DNA of 64,000 bases, taken from NCBI RefSeq assembly GCF_000350085.1, contig NZ_CAUM01000101.1:1-64000 (forward strand). The letters are read 5' to 3'. This document shows, piece after piece, positions 47,329 through 58,028 of this stretch (its first letter is position 1; the number at the start of each line of letters is the position of its first letter). The position numbers and the translations under genes were made by a program. This DNA is from Mesorhizobium metallidurans STM 2683 (GTDB lineage: Bacteria > Pseudomonadota > Alphaproteobacteria > Rhizobiales > Rhizobiaceae). Below the pieces are notes generated by a model, which had not been told where the DNA came from, did not search any database, and saw nothing but the letters and a program-made list of their open reading frames with translations.

Positions 47329-47697
47329 ATGGTCATCAAGGCAAGCTGCCACTGCGGAGCGACGACATTCGAGGTTTCGCAAGCACCGCAAACCGTAACG
47401 CAATGCACCTGTTCCTTCTGCTCGAAGCGCGGTTCGTTGTGGGCCTACTACACCCCATCGCAGTTCAAGCTCACCAGCCCGATCGAGAATGTTTCCTTCT
47501 ATCGGTGGGGATCGAAGACCGTAAAGCATGGATTCTGCGCCACCTGCGGCTGCGGCACTTTCACCGAAACGCCGGACTGGTCAACCGGCAAGCCGGATTT
47601 CGACAATCCCAAGGTCAGTGTGAACTCGCGCCTGTTCGACGACTTCGACCTCGACAAGGTCGAAGTCGTCATCATCGACGGTAAGAATCTCTGGTAG
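47329..47697 (+). CDS. GFA/CENP-V family zinc protein
   Basis: A 122-residue member of the glutathione-dependent formaldehyde-activating (GFA, Mss4-like) family. The zinc-binding Cys are in ASCHCGATTFEV, QCTCSFCSKRG and FCATCGCGTF. Most such proteins have no tested activity, and formaldehyde metabolism should not be assumed. The start at 47329 has GAGGGA about 7 bases upstream. A 10-bp-stem hairpin follows the stop. Confidence 0.88.
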   Translation: MVIKASCHCGATTFEVSQAPQTVTQCTCSFCSKRGSLWAYYTPSQFKLTSPIENVSFYRWGSKTVKHGFCATCGCGTFTETPDWSTGKPDFDNPKVSVNSRLFDDFDLDKVEVVIIDGKNLW

Positions 47698-47729
47698 CCG
47701 ATCGCCTGACGCAGCGGCCGTGGATTGAG

Positions 47730-47771
47730 CGGGAAAAGCCATGGCCAGCCGCTTTTCCCGTTCCGCTTTTC
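47730..47771 (+). terminator. Terminator of the GFA gene
   Basis: CGGGAAAAGC (47730-47739) pairs perfectly with GCTTTTCCCG (47751-47760), followed by TTCCGCTTTT. It starts 32 bp after the stop. Confidence 0.7.
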
Positions 47772-47855
47772 GCCGCATTTCATGCTACAACGAGGCAGGA
47801 AGGGCTGATTTGGCGCGCCTTCGGCGTGACCGCGGTTTGGAGAGGGACGACCCCA

Positions 47856-48506
47856 ATGAAAAAGACTGTGCTCGTCGTTGTGGCGACGGCTGTACTCGTG
47901 AGCGCCTGCACCACCACCGATCCCTATACTGGTGATCAGAAGATCTCCAACACCGCGGCCGGCGTCGGTCTCGGCGCGCTGGCCGGCGCGGGCGTCGGCC
48001 TGCTCGCCGGCGGCAATGATCGCCGCAATGCACTGATCGGTGCCGGTATCGGTGCGCTTGCCGGCGGCGCCATCGGCGCCACCATGGACCAGAACGAGGC
48101 GGAACTGCGCCGGCAACTTGAGGGAACCGGCGTCAGCGTCACCCGCACCGGCGACCAGATCATCCTCAACATGCCGTCCGACATCACCTTCAACGTCGAC
48201 CAGGATGCGGTGAAGCCTGGCTTCTATCCCGTCCTGAATTCGGTGGCGCTTGTGCTGAAGAAGTTCAAGCAGACCACGGTCGACGTATTCGGCCACACTG
48301 ATTCTACCGGCAGCGCCGAGTACAATTTCGACCTGTCGCAGCGCCGCGCTTTGGCGGTGGCCAACTATCTGTCAGGGCAGGGCGTCGATTCCCGCCGCTT
48401 CGCTGTCACCGGCTTCGGCAAGACGCGCCCGATCGCCTCAAATGCCACCACCGAGGGCCGGGCGCAGAACCGCCGCGTCGAGATCCAGCTTTCGCCGCTC
48501 ACCTGA
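47856..48506 (+). CDS. OmpA-family lipoprotein (YiaD-like)
   Basis: A 216-residue outer-membrane lipoprotein. The lipobox is VLVSAC. Then comes a glycine-rich glycine-zipper region (about residues 30-75, GVGLGALAGAGVGLLAGG and GAGIGALAGGAIGA). The OmpA C-terminal domain binds peptidoglycan (VDVFGHTDSTGSAEYNFDLSQ and GFGKTRPIASN...GRAQNRRVEI). The start at 47856 has GAGGGA upstream. Confidence 0.92.
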   Translation: MKKTVLVVVATAVLVSACTTTDPYTGDQKISNTAAGVGLGALAGAGVGLLAGGNDRRNALIGAGIGALAGGAIGATMDQNEAELRRQLEGTGVSVTRTGDQIILNMPSDITFNVDQDAVKPGFYPVLNSVALVLKKFKQTTVDVFGHTDSTGSAEYNFDLSQRRALAVANYLSGQGVDSRRFAVTGFGKTRPIASNATTEGRAQNRRVEIQLSPLT

Positions 48507-48524
48507 GCAAAGCCGACAGAACGA

Positions 48525-48553
48525 AAACGGCCCCGGAAGGGGCCGTTTTGTTG
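48525..48553 (+). terminator. Terminator of the OmpA-family gene
   Basis: AAAACGGCCCC-GGAA-GGGGCCGTTTT is a perfect 11-bp stem ending in a T run. The A/T flanks allow it to work for the convergent helicase gene too. Confidence 0.9.
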
Positions 48554-48581
48554 GGCGTCCAAAGGACGCGCGGTGCTGGTG

Positions 48582-50177
<1,596 letters not shown>

Positions 50178-50367
50178 GTGTTGGCTGTCTTTGGCTGGTT
50201 CGGGGGCGCAACGGTAGCCGTCGCGGCAAGCGCCACGCGCCTGCGTTATTGTGCATTGCGATAGGCGGAAGCCCGCGATTTGTCAACAGAAACAGGCGGG
50301 AGCAGCACGATTGTGAAGTCGTAACCTTAATCCTAAGGCTTAATCATGATGGCGGGCATGCGCCGGC

Positions 50368-51141
50368 TCAATAGCGGAATTGCTCGGCAAGGATGCGTTC
50401 GTTCCACGAATGGTTGGGATCGAACAGCAGCGTCGCCGTCGCGTTCGGTGATTCCCTGACCGTGACCGAGGTCACCGCCTTGACTTCGGTGTGGTCGGCG
50501 GCGGCGTTCACCGGCCGCTTTTCCGGCTCCAGAATGTCGAAGCGTATGGTCGCCTTGTTGGAGAGCAGCGCGCCGCGCCAGCGGCGCGGACGAAACGGGC
50601 TGACCGGGGTCAGTGCCAGCAGCGGCGCGTCGAGCGGCAGGATCGGCCCGTGCGCGGACAGATTGTAGGCGGTCGAGCCGGCCGGCGTCGCGATCATCAC
50701 GCCGTCGCAGTTCAACTCCTCCAGCCGCTCCTGCCCGTCCACGGTAATGCGGATCTTGGCCGTCTGGTAGGACTGGCGCCACAGCGCGACCTCGTTGATC
50801 GCCAGTGCCGAGACGGTTTCGCCTTGATGCGTCACCGCTTGCATCTCCAGCGGACGGATGGTTTCGGCCACAGTCGCGGCGATGCGCTCCGCCAGGCCGC
50901 CGACGCGGTATTCGTTCATCAGGAAGCCGATGGTGCCACGGTTCATGCCGTAGACCTTCTTTCCCGTGCTCATCGTGTCGCGCAAGGTCTGCAGCAGAAA
51001 GCCGTCGCCACCCAGCGCAACGATGACCTCTGCCTTCTCGACCGATGCCTGGCCATAGCGCGCCGAAAGGCTCTCCAGCGCCGCATTGGCGTCGGCGGTG
51101 CCGGATGAGACGAAGGCGAAAGGACTGGCGGCTTTGCTCAT
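50368..51141 (-). CDS. nadK: NAD kinase
   Basis: Phosphorylates NAD to NADP. The 257 residues include [16 protein letters not shown] (the GGDG phosphate loop), [19 protein letters not shown] and the second loop [21 protein letters not shown]. The start at 51141 has GGGAG about 5 bases upstream; an in-frame ATG at 51297 would run through repeat-containing intergenic DNA. Confidence 0.94.
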   Translation of the reverse strand: MSKAASPFAFVSSGTADANAALESLSARYGQASVEKAEVIVALGGDGFLLQTLRDTMSTGKKVYGMNRGTIGFLMNEYRVGGLAERIAATVAETIRPLEMQAVTHQGETVSALAINEVALWRQSYQTAKIRITVDGQERLEELNCDGVMIATPAGSTAYNLSAHGPILPLDAPLLALTPVSPFRPRRWRGALLSNKATIRFDILEPEKRPVNAAADHTEVKAVTSVTVRESPNATATLLFDPNHSWNERILAEQFRY

Positions 51142-51244
51142 GGCTCCCGAATGGCGGCCGGTTGCTGGGGCTGCGCCAGCGCCGGGGTAGCATGGGCAGG
51201 CATTTCTGCAAAGGGAGGCGCTGCCCGTCCAGTGCGGCGCCAAT

Positions 51245-51303
51245 GCATGTCGCGCAAAAGCGAAAGTGCGTCGCATCGATCCGATCAAACGCGACACGCT
51301 TTA
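51245..51303. repeat. Mosaic palindromic repeat, partial/variant (copy 5)
   Basis: It starts with the GCATGTCGCGCAAAAGC arm of the family, then switches to AAGTGCGTCGCATCGATC, the sequence found next to copy 4, and ends GCGACACGC. The right-hand CGACATGC arm of the other copies is missing. It is 104 bp upstream of the nadK start and may overlap its promoter. Confidence 0.7.
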
Positions 51304-51442
51304 GGCGATTGCTCGCGCATCGTGTCGCGGGACAAGCGAATGTGATGGTTAAGGCCAGGCTTAAACTCTCGTAAAGTCGGATCGGTCATGTTAGCCGGCA
51401 CTGGACGGGCGGCGTGGGGGCTAACCAGTCGAGGCCGATCTA

Positions 51443-51607
51443 TTGCCACTGGCACGCCTGATTATCGTCTTCCTGATGCTGGGAGGTTTCGCCCTGGCTT
51501 TTGCTCAACTAGTGCGCCAGTCCGAAGAAATGAGTTTCAGGCCTCAGCCCACGGCTTCACGCTGCGGCGACACCGCCGGCACACCGTGCCCGCAAAGGGC
51601 GCTGTGA
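51443..51607 (+). CDS. Small single-pass membrane protein (54 aa)
   Basis: A TTG start with GAGG 8 bases upstream opens a 54-codon frame. The first half is an ideal transmembrane helix (ARLIIVFLMLGGFALAFAQL) and the tail is polar with two Cys (SRCGDTAGTPCPQRAL). An in-frame stop lies 7 codons upstream, so the frame is closed. It is plausible rather than proven; no family is recognised. Confidence 0.5.
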   Translation: MPLARLIIVFLMLGGFALAFAQLVRQSEEMSFRPQPTASRCGDTAGTPCPQRAL

Positions 51608-51755
51608 ATTCGCCAGGCTCCTGAACGCGCCGCATGAATTCCTTCAGGCGCCAAGGTCGCTCATTGCAATTGCGGCCCGTCGCGATCTAGATGAACGCTG
51701 TGGCGGAAAAAGACACATGGCCTTGGATGGCCTGACGTCGAGGCTTGAAGTTTCC

Positions 51756-52727
51756 ATGGCGGGCAGCGTGTTGGTTTCAGGAGGCTGCGGCTTCATAGGC
51801 TCGCACTTGATCGATCGCCTGTTGCTGCGCGCCGATTTGGAGGCCTTGGTTGTCGTCGACAATCTGTGGACCGGCTCGCGGCAAAACATCGCGCATATCG
51901 CCGACCCGCGCCTGAGCCTGGAAATCCAGGACGTCGAGAGCTTCCGCTCCGATCGACGCTTCGACGAGATCATTCACCTTGCCTCGCCTGCGTCGCCAGC
52001 CTGGTTCATGCGCGAGCCGGCCCGCACCATCAAGGCCAATGTCGGCGGCGCCCTCAATCTTCTGCCGCTGCTCAAGCCGGGCGGCCGCTTCTGTTTCACC
52101 TCGACCTCTGAAGTCTACGGCGATCCGCTGATCTCGCCGCAGCCCGAGAGCTACAGAGGCTCCGTGGATTGCACCGGACCCAGATCGTCATACGACGAGA
52201 GCAAGCGCTGCACGGAGGCACTGCTGTTCGAGGCGCAACGTGTCGAGGGTCTCGACATTCGCGTGGCCAGGCTCTTCAACACCTATGGACCGCGAACCCG
52301 CACTGACGACGGCCGCGCGATTTCGAACTTCATAAACCAAGCAGTGACAACCGGTATCCTGACCGTCTACGGCGACGGTTCGCAATCGCGAAGCTGGGGC
52401 TATGTCGACGATATTGTGGACGGGCTGGAGCGGCTTTTCTGGCGCGACGATCTCTCATACCGAGGCCCGCTGAACATCGGCAACGACAACGAGGTGTCCG
52501 TGCTGCAGATCGCAAGATTCGTCTGCTCGCTGGTTCCGGGCAGTTCCATCGAGCACCATGCGCCACTGCCTCAGGATCCGACGAATCGTTGTCCGGACCT
52601 AACCCTGGCCAGGCGGGTTCTGCCCGGCTGGGAGGCGAAGACCGGCTACCAGGACGGCATCGAGCGCACGCTGGAATGGGTTCGGAAAGAGATTGCGGCT
52701 GTCGAAGCTGCCCCGGGCGCTCAATGA
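51756..52727 (+). CDS. UDP-glucuronate decarboxylase-like NAD-dependent epimerase/dehydratase
   Basis: Extended SDR enzyme of 323 residues. The NAD-binding GGCGFIGSHLIDRLL is near the N-terminus, the catalytic Tyr/Lys are in SSYDESKRCTEAL, and STSEVYGDPLISPQPESYRG is the hallmark of UDP-xylose synthases, which decarboxylate UDP-glucuronate. A sugar-nucleotide role in surface polysaccharide is likely, but no glycosyltransferase gene is adjacent. An ATG at 51717 would add 13 residues; neither start has a strong ribosome-binding site. Confidence 0.85.
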   Translation: MAGSVLVSGGCGFIGSHLIDRLLLRADLEALVVVDNLWTGSRQNIAHIADPRLSLEIQDVESFRSDRRFDEIIHLASPASPAWFMREPARTIKANVGGALNLLPLLKPGGRFCFTSTSEVYGDPLISPQPESYRGSVDCTGPRSSYDESKRCTEALLFEAQRVEGLDIRVARLFNTYGPRTRTDDGRAISNFINQAVTTGILTVYGDGSQSRSWGYVDDIVDGLERLFWRDDLSYRGPLNIGNDNEVSVLQIARFVCSLVPGSSIEHHAPLPQDPTNRCPDLTLARRVLPGWEAKTGYQDGIERTLEWVRKEIAAVEAAPGAQ

Positions 52728-52764
52728 CGCCTGATACGGCGACAGGAGGTCTGCGGGCTGCTGC

Positions 52765-53526
52765 CTATTGGTTCCGCGGCAGATGGCAGCCGGCCAGCCG
52801 TTTTTGACTGAGATACTCGTCGACAAGCTGGCGGTAGCGCACCTTGCCGAAGCTTGGGAAATGGCCGCCATGCACCACAGAGACATCGAGATCGCGCATG
52901 CGCAGCAGCGTCGCGAGATAGTCGTCGATATCCGAATGATAGACGTCATCGATCAGCGGGCCATCATAGATGATGTCGCCGGAGAGCAGGACGCCGGTCT
53001 TCCTCTCGTAAAGCGCGATCCCGCCCGGCGAGTGGCCTGGCGTATGGATGACCTCGAAGGCACGGTCGCCGAGATCGACGACGTCGCCCTGTTCGAGCAG
53101 ACGGCCGGCAGGCGCCGGCAGGATATGGTAGCGCGCCGTGTCCCAACCCTCCGGCATGCCATCGAACATCTCGTCGGTCGCATAGCGGTCGGCGACCGTC
53201 CATTCGTTGCGCGGATCGGCGAGGATTTCCGCTTCGGCCGGATGCACGCAGCGGTCGGGGAATTCATGGTGGCAGCCGATATGGTCGAAATGGGTGTGGC
53301 TGGCCACGCACACGAGCTTTCGCTCGCTCACCAACGGCACATGGCGCCTGAGGCTGAAATGGCCGAGACCAGTATCGAACAGAAGATCGCGATCGCGCCC
53401 GCGCACATGCCAGATGTTGCAACGGAAGAACGGCTTGATCCATGGCTCATGGATCAGCGTCACGCCGTCACTCATGTGGATGGTCTCGTACCAGTTGGGA
53501 GCATCGATGACCGGAAGCGTGTCCAT
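52765..53526 (-). CDS. Metallo-beta-lactamase-fold hydrolase
   Basis: A 253-residue MBL-fold enzyme with the metal motif HTHFDHIG near residue 75, GHSPGGIALYERKTGVLLSGD (third ligand region) and the late VVHGGHFPSFGK. The N-terminus IHMSDGVTLIHEPWIKPFFRCN is family-like. It starts 1 bp after the ABC ATPase stop codon, so it is the last gene of the importer operon and may act on the imported compound or its product. Class could be lactonase, thioesterase or quorum-quenching type; not resolved. Confidence 0.9.
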   Translation of the reverse strand: MDTLPVIDAPNWYETIHMSDGVTLIHEPWIKPFFRCNIWHVRGRDRDLLFDTGLGHFSLRRHVPLVSERKLVCVASHTHFDHIGCHHEFPDRCVHPAEAEILADPRNEWTVADRYATDEMFDGMPEGWDTARYHILPAPAGRLLEQGDVVDLGDRAFEVIHTPGHSPGGIALYERKTGVLLSGDIIYDGPLIDDVYHSDIDDYLATLLRMRDLDVSVVHGGHFPSFGKVRYRQLVDEYLSQKRLAGCHLPRNQ

Positions 53527-53527
53527 A

Positions 53528-54592
53528 TCAGTGCGTCAGCAGGATGAAATCGCCAGCGTCGCACGAAACCGCAACGTTGTCGCCGGTCTGGACGGAGGCC
53601 GAAGCCGGGGCCTTGGCAATGAACTGAAGCGCCGGATCTACGGTGGAAGTGGCCAGCACGCGCTTGAAGCTGCCCTGGAAGACGACGTCGCTTACCTCGG
53701 CAGTACCGAGCGCAACCGCGCCTCCAGCCGCGACAAGGACGAGATGCTCAGGCCGGACGGCGAGCGCGACTTTCGCGCCGGGCTGCAAGGTGCCGGGCAA
53801 CATGATCGCGCCGGCTGGCGTCGCGACCGAGATCGTCCCGTTCTTCGCCTCCGTCACGGTTCCCGACAGGATCGTGCTTTCACCCATGAAGGTGGCGGAA
53901 AAGCGCGTCGACGGCCGCGCATAGACGCGCTCCGGCGGGCCTTCGTCTTCGATGCGTCCGTCATTCATCACCACGCAATGGTCGGCCAGCGCCATCGCTT
54001 CTTCCTGGTCGTGGGTGACATGGATGAAGGCGGTGCCGACCCGCTTCTGGATCGCCTTCAGCTCGTCCTGCATCTGCCGGCGCAGCTTAAGGTCGAGCGC
54101 GCCGAGCGGCTCGTCGAGCAAGAGCACCGCCGGTTCGACGACCAGCGCGCGGGCCAGCGCCACGCGCTGCCGCTGGCCGCCGGAGAGCTGGTGCGGCTTC
54201 TTGTCGAAGGCGGACGCCAGGCCGACCAGCGCCAGCGCCTCGCGCGCCTTGGCGGCGCGCGTCGCGCCATCGACGCCTTGCATGCGCAGGCCGAAGCCGA
54301 CATTGGCGCCGACGCTCATATGCGGGAACAGCGCATAGTCCTGAAACACCGTGGTCGTCGGGCGCTTCGCCGGCGGCACGGACGTGCAGTCCTCGCCGCG
54401 TATGAACACCTTGCCTTCGCTTGGGCTGACAAAGCCGCCGAGAATGGAAAGCAGCGTCGTCTTGCCGGAACCCGAGGGGCCGAGCAGGATGGTGTAGCTG
54501 CCCGGTTCGATCTGCAGCGAGACGTTCTTCAGCACCGTCTGCTGGCCGAAGCGGTGCGAGACAGAGCTTATATCGACCAGGGGCGCGTTCAT
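53528..54592 (-). CDS. ABC transporter ATP-binding protein (PotA-like)
   Basis: Cytoplasmic ATPase of the importer, 354 residues. It has Walker A GPSGSGKTT, the signature LSGGQRQRVALARAL, Walker B AVLLLDEPLGALD and the H-loop in HVTHDQEEA. A C-terminal TOBE-type region (about residues 265-354) matches the spermidine/putrescine or iron-type ATPases. The start ATG overlaps the permease stop (ATGA). Confidence 0.95.
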   Translation of the reverse strand: MNAPLVDISSVSHRFGQQTVLKNVSLQIEPGSYTILLGPSGSGKTTLLSILGGFVSPSEGKVFIRGEDCTSVPPAKRPTTTVFQDYALFPHMSVGANVGFGLRMQGVDGATRAAKAREALALVGLASAFDKKPHQLSGGQRQRVALARALVVEPAVLLLDEPLGALDLKLRRQMQDELKAIQKRVGTAFIHVTHDQEEAMALADHCVVMNDGRIEDEGPPERVYARPSTRFSATFMGESTILSGTVTEAKNGTISVATPAGAIMLPGTLQPGAKVALAVRPEHLVLVAAGGAVALGTAEVSDVVFQGSFKRVLATSTVDPALQFIAKAPASASVQTGDNVAVSCDAGDFILLTH

Positions 54593-55371
54593 GCCGGCTT
54601 CCTCCGCAACAGCGTCAGTTCGAACAGCACCACCAGCACGATGGAGACGGCAAAGACCAGCGAGCCGATGGCGTTGGTCTTGGGATTGAGACCGGAGCGC
54701 AGCAGGTTCCAGATCTCGACAGGCAGCGTCGTATCGAAGCGGGTCAACAGGAAGGAGATCACGAACTCGTCCCAGGAGAAGGTCATCGACAGGAAGAAAC
54801 CGGCGAAGATCGCAGGCGCCATGACAGGCACGGTGATCAAGAGCAGCACCTTCCATTCGGGCGCGCCGAGGTCGCGCGCGGCGCGCTCGATATTGATCTG
54901 GTGGTCGCCCATCTGGCTGTAGATGATGGCAAAGCAGAGCGGCAGGTTGATCACGACGTGGCCGATGCCGGCCGCCAGCAGCGATTTCGGCACGCCGGCC
55001 CAGTTGAACAGCACCAGCAGCCCCATGCCGATGATGAGGTAGCTGACGGTCAGTGGCAGCGTGATCAACCCGCGCAGCAGGGCCGAGCCAGGCAACGTAA
55101 AGCGGGCAAACCCCCAGGCGGAGAGGAAGCCGAGCGTGACGGCGGCGAGCGAGGAGAGCACGGCGACGAGAAGCGAGTTGACCAACGCCGAGGTCAGCCG
55201 CGTGTCGGAAAGCACCGCGTCGTACCAGCGCAGCGAGGGGCCGGTGAAGGGCGGGATCGGAAACGATGTCGCCTGCAGCGAAAACAACACCAGCACGACC
55301 ACCGGCAGGAAGATGAAGCCGTAGACGGCAAGCGCGTAGAGCCAGGAAGCGATACGGACAAGAACGCGCAT
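54589..55371 (-). CDS. ABC transporter permease (PotC-like)
   Basis: Inner-membrane permease of 260 residues with about six transmembrane helices. The EAA loop for ATPase contact reads ERAARDLGAPEWKVLLLI. It is the second permease of the operon, overlaps the ATPase gene by 4 bp and is 1 bp from the first permease. Confidence 0.93.
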   Translation of the reverse strand: MRVLVRIASWLYALAVYGFIFLPVVVLVLFSLQATSFPIPPFTGPSLRWYDAVLSDTRLTSALVNSLLVAVLSSLAAVTLGFLSAWGFARFTLPGSALLRGLITLPLTVSYLIIGMGLLVLFNWAGVPKSLLAAGIGHVVINLPLCFAIIYSQMGDHQINIERAARDLGAPEWKVLLLITVPVMAPAIFAGFFLSMTFSWDEFVISFLLTRFDTTLPVEIWNLLRSGLNPKTNAIGSLVFAVSIVLVVLFELTLLRRKPA

Positions 55372-55372
55372 C

Positions 55373-56218
55373 TCAGGCCCGCTCGATCTTCAGCCAGCGG
55401 GCGCAGGCGAGATAGGCGACGGTGACAACCGCCATCAGGATGATCGACAGCGCCGAGGCGAGAGGAAAGTCGCCGCGCCGGCCGATCTGCATCATCACCA
55501 GCTGCGGCATCAAAAGCTCATTGTTACCGCCCAGGATCTGCGGCGTGATGTAGTCGCCGATGCAGAGCACGAAGGTGAGGAAGGCGCCGACCATGATCCC
55601 CGGCAGTGTCAGCGGCAGCACGACATGCAGGAAGGTGCGTACCGGCCCCGCGCCGAGATCGGCGGCGGCCTTGCGGTAGCTCGGGCTGAGCTGTTTCAGA
55701 TTGGCGAAGATCGTCAGCGTCAACAGCATGACGAAGAAATGCACGAAGCCGGTGACGGTGGCGAAGCGCGTATTGGCAAGCTGCAGCGGCTCGGCAACCA
55801 GGCCGAGATTGGTCAGCGCCCGGTTGATGACGCCGTTCTGCGACAGCACCAGCAGCCAGGAATAAGAACGCACGACGTAAGAAGTCCAGAACGGCAGCAC
55901 GGCCAGCATCAGCGCCAGCCGCTGCCAGCGTTCCGGCACCTGTTCGGCGAGGATCCAGGCGAAGGGGTAGGCGAGCAGCACCGAGATCACAGTGACGATG
56001 GCCGTCACCTCAAGCGAATTGACCATCGCGCGCCAATAGGACGGATCGGTGAGGAACTGGCTGTAGTTGGCGAGCGTGAAGCTGCCGCCTTCATGCGCCG
56101 TGAGGCTTGAAAGCCCCATGGCCAGGAAAGGCAGCACGAAGAACAGCAGCGTCCAGCCGAGCGCCGGCGTGACCAGCGCCCAGGGCAGGGCACGCGAATT
56201 GTTCGCGGTGACGCCCAC
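55373..56218 (-). CDS. ABC transporter permease (PotB-like)
   Basis: Inner-membrane permease of 281 residues with six predicted helices. The EAA-type loop is RKAAADLGAGPVRTFLHVVLP. The start is GTG, 9 bp after the binding-protein stop. It has the PotB layout with its first periplasmic loop. Confidence 0.93.
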   Translation of the reverse strand: MGVTANNSRALPWALVTPALGWTLLFFVLPFLAMGLSSLTAHEGGSFTLANYSQFLTDPSYWRAMVNSLEVTAIVTVISVLLAYPFAWILAEQVPERWQRLALMLAVLPFWTSYVVRSYSWLLVLSQNGVINRALTNLGLVAEPLQLANTRFATVTGFVHFFVMLLTLTIFANLKQLSPSYRKAAADLGAGPVRTFLHVVLPLTLPGIMVGAFLTFVLCIGDYITPQILGGNNELLMPQLVMMQIGRRGDFPLASALSIILMAVVTVAYLACARWLKIERA

Positions 56219-56227
56219 GACGGCCGT

Positions 56228-57298
56228 CTACTGCGCCTGCAGCATTTCGGTCCAGACGTCCTGCATCTTCTTGTCGAGATCGGCGTTCGGCGCTGGGTAG
56301 GACTGGGCGCGGGCGAGAAAGCCAGGCTGCTCGTCGAAGCGCAGGATCTTTTTCTGGTCGTCGGTGAGCGCCGCCTTGCTGTTCGCCGGCATGCCCCAGT
56401 AGCAGGAGGAGGTGGCAAGCCGCGCCTGGCCTTCCGGGCTCATAATGTACTGGATGAACTTCAGCGCCATGTCCTTGTTCTCTGAATCCTTGAACATGGC
56501 CAGCGACTGCGACCAGAGCACCGCACCCTCTTTCGGGATCGAGAAGTCAAGCGCCGGGTTTTCCTTGGCCAGCCCCGCCGTCACCCATTCGCCACCGCCG
56601 ACGAGTATGTCGACCTCGCCGGTGGCGAGTGCCGTCTGGCTGGCGGTCACTTCCCCGACCAGCTTGGCGTTGGCCTTCATCTTGAGCAGTTCGGCCTTGA
56701 TGGCGGGCAGGTCGGCTTCGGTCAGCTCCGCCGTTTTCTTGCCGATCGCCAGTGCCGCCATGCCGATGACCGGCAGATAATAGTCGTAGATGGCGATCTT
56801 GCCCTTGTATTTGTCGCCGGTAAGCGCCGCCATCGACTGCATGTCGGCCGGATCGACCTTGGTCTTGTTGTAGCCGATGGTGTTGTAGCCGAACTTTTCG
56901 GTGATGCCGTAGCGCTTGCCGCCGACGACGGTGGAGCCGTCCATCTTCACCTCGGGAAAGAGGTCGGCGACAGGCAGTTTGTCTTCGGGCAGAGGCTCGA
57001 ACAGACCCTTTTCGACGCCGCGCGGAATGTCGATGCTGTCGATCACCATCACGTCCCAGTCGCCGGGTTGCGACTGTTCGACGATGGCCAGCCCAGCGCC
57101 GGTGCCTTCGAACTCCTTGACATTGACCTTGACGCCATTGGCCTCCTCGAAAGGCTGCAGCAGCGCCGGGTCGGCATGATCGCACCAGATCAGCGCGTTG
57201 AGATCCGCGGCCTGGGCGCCGGTCGCGAGCAGCAGCGCCGCGGCCGCGGTTGCCGCGCGCAGATGTGATTTCAGAATGCACGTTAGATTGCTGGACAT
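56228..57298 (-). CDS. ABC transporter substrate-binding protein (PotD-like)
   Basis: Periplasmic binding protein of 356 residues with a signal peptide ending at ATGAQAADL. The opening LNALIWCDHADPALLQPFEEANG and YGITEKFGYNTIGYNKTKV place it with the PotD/AfuA-type family 1 proteins. The segment LVGGGEWVTAGLAKENP is the usual ligand-pocket area. The polyamine-binding acidic residues cannot be confirmed, so the ligand is open. The start at 57298 has GGGAG upstream. The gene is first in a five-gene operon (binding protein, two permeases, ATPase, MBL hydrolase). Confidence 0.93.
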   Translation of the reverse strand: MSSNLTCILKSHLRAATAAAALLLATGAQAADLNALIWCDHADPALLQPFEEANGVKVNVKEFEGTGAGLAIVEQSQPGDWDVMVIDSIDIPRGVEKGLFEPLPEDKLPVADLFPEVKMDGSTVVGGKRYGITEKFGYNTIGYNKTKVDPADMQSMAALTGDKYKGKIAIYDYYLPVIGMAALAIGKKTAELTEADLPAIKAELLKMKANAKLVGEVTASQTALATGEVDILVGGGEWVTAGLAKENPALDFSIPKEGAVLWSQSLAMFKDSENKDMALKFIQYIMSPEGQARLATSSCYWGMPANSKAALTDDQKKILRFDEQPGFLARAQSYPAPNADLDKKMQDVWTEMLQAQ

Positions 57299-57335
57299 CG
57301 AGTGTTCTCCCTTGCCTTTGTGGCTTGTTGCAAAA

Positions 57336-57367
57336 AATTGAACCAATTCTAAAATTGAGTCAATTCT
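57336..57367. promoter_or_regulatory. Tandem TetR-type operators
   Basis: AATTG-AAC-CAATT (57336-57348) and AATTG-AGT-CAATT (57353-57365) are two perfect dyads, each followed by CT, with centres 17 bp apart. They lie in the 91-bp gap between the divergent binding-protein gene and the TetR gene, so one repressor could control both promoters. Confidence 0.75.
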
Positions 57368-57389
57368 GTTTTTGTGGCAAACAGCCGAT

Positions 57390-58004
57390 ATGAGTGGATT
57401 GCGGGCAAGACAAAAGGCGGACCGGCACCGTCGCATCATCGAGGCGGCGGCGGATCTTTTCCGCGAGGCCGGCTATGAAGGCGCCAAGATCGAGACGATC
57501 GCGGCGCAGGCCGAGGTCTCGGTCGGCACTATCTACAATTACTATGAGAATAAGGGCGACATCCTCGGCGCCATCGTCTCGATGGAGGTCAACGAGGTGC
57601 TCAACGCCGGGCGCGGCGTCGTATCCAACCCGCCGGCCAATGTCGGCGACGCGTTGGACACGCTGCTCGGCATCTATATCGAGCATTCGCTGCACTATCT
57701 CAGCAAGGAGATGTGGCGCCAGGCGATGGCGATCTCGACGCAGCTTCCCGACAGTCCTTTCGGCCAGGCCTATACCGGGCTCGACCGGACGCTGACCGAG
57801 CAGATACGCGCGCTGATCGTCCGGCTGCAAGAGGTCGGCCTGGTGCGCCGCGATATCGACGGCCCGGCACTCGGCGAACTCATCTTCAACAACATGAACA
57901 TGATGTTCATCGAATTCGTGAAACGCGACGAAGCGAGGATCGCGGAGTTGCGCGCGGCGATACGCCGGCAGAATAGGATTTTGGTAGCGGCGATTGCGGT
58001 TTGA
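57390..58004 (+). CDS. TetR/AcrR family transcriptional regulator
   Basis: A 204-residue repressor-type protein. The N-terminal helix-turn-helix is clear: RHRRIIEAAADLFREAGYEGAK, then VSVGTIYNYYENKGDILGAI. The ligand-binding half is helical with no recognised subfamily. The start ATG is 23 bp from the second operator. It is divergent from the ABC importer-MBL operon and very likely controls it and itself. Confidence 0.92.
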   Translation: MSGLRARQKADRHRRIIEAAADLFREAGYEGAKIETIAAQAEVSVGTIYNYYENKGDILGAIVSMEVNEVLNAGRGVVSNPPANVGDALDTLLGIYIEHSLHYLSKEMWRQAMAISTQLPDSPFGQAYTGLDRTLTEQIRALIVRLQEVGLVRRDIDGPALGELIFNNMNMMFIEFVKRDEARIAELRAAIRRQNRILVAAIAV

Positions 58005-58028
58005 GAAGGTCTAATTAGTTGACCGTTG

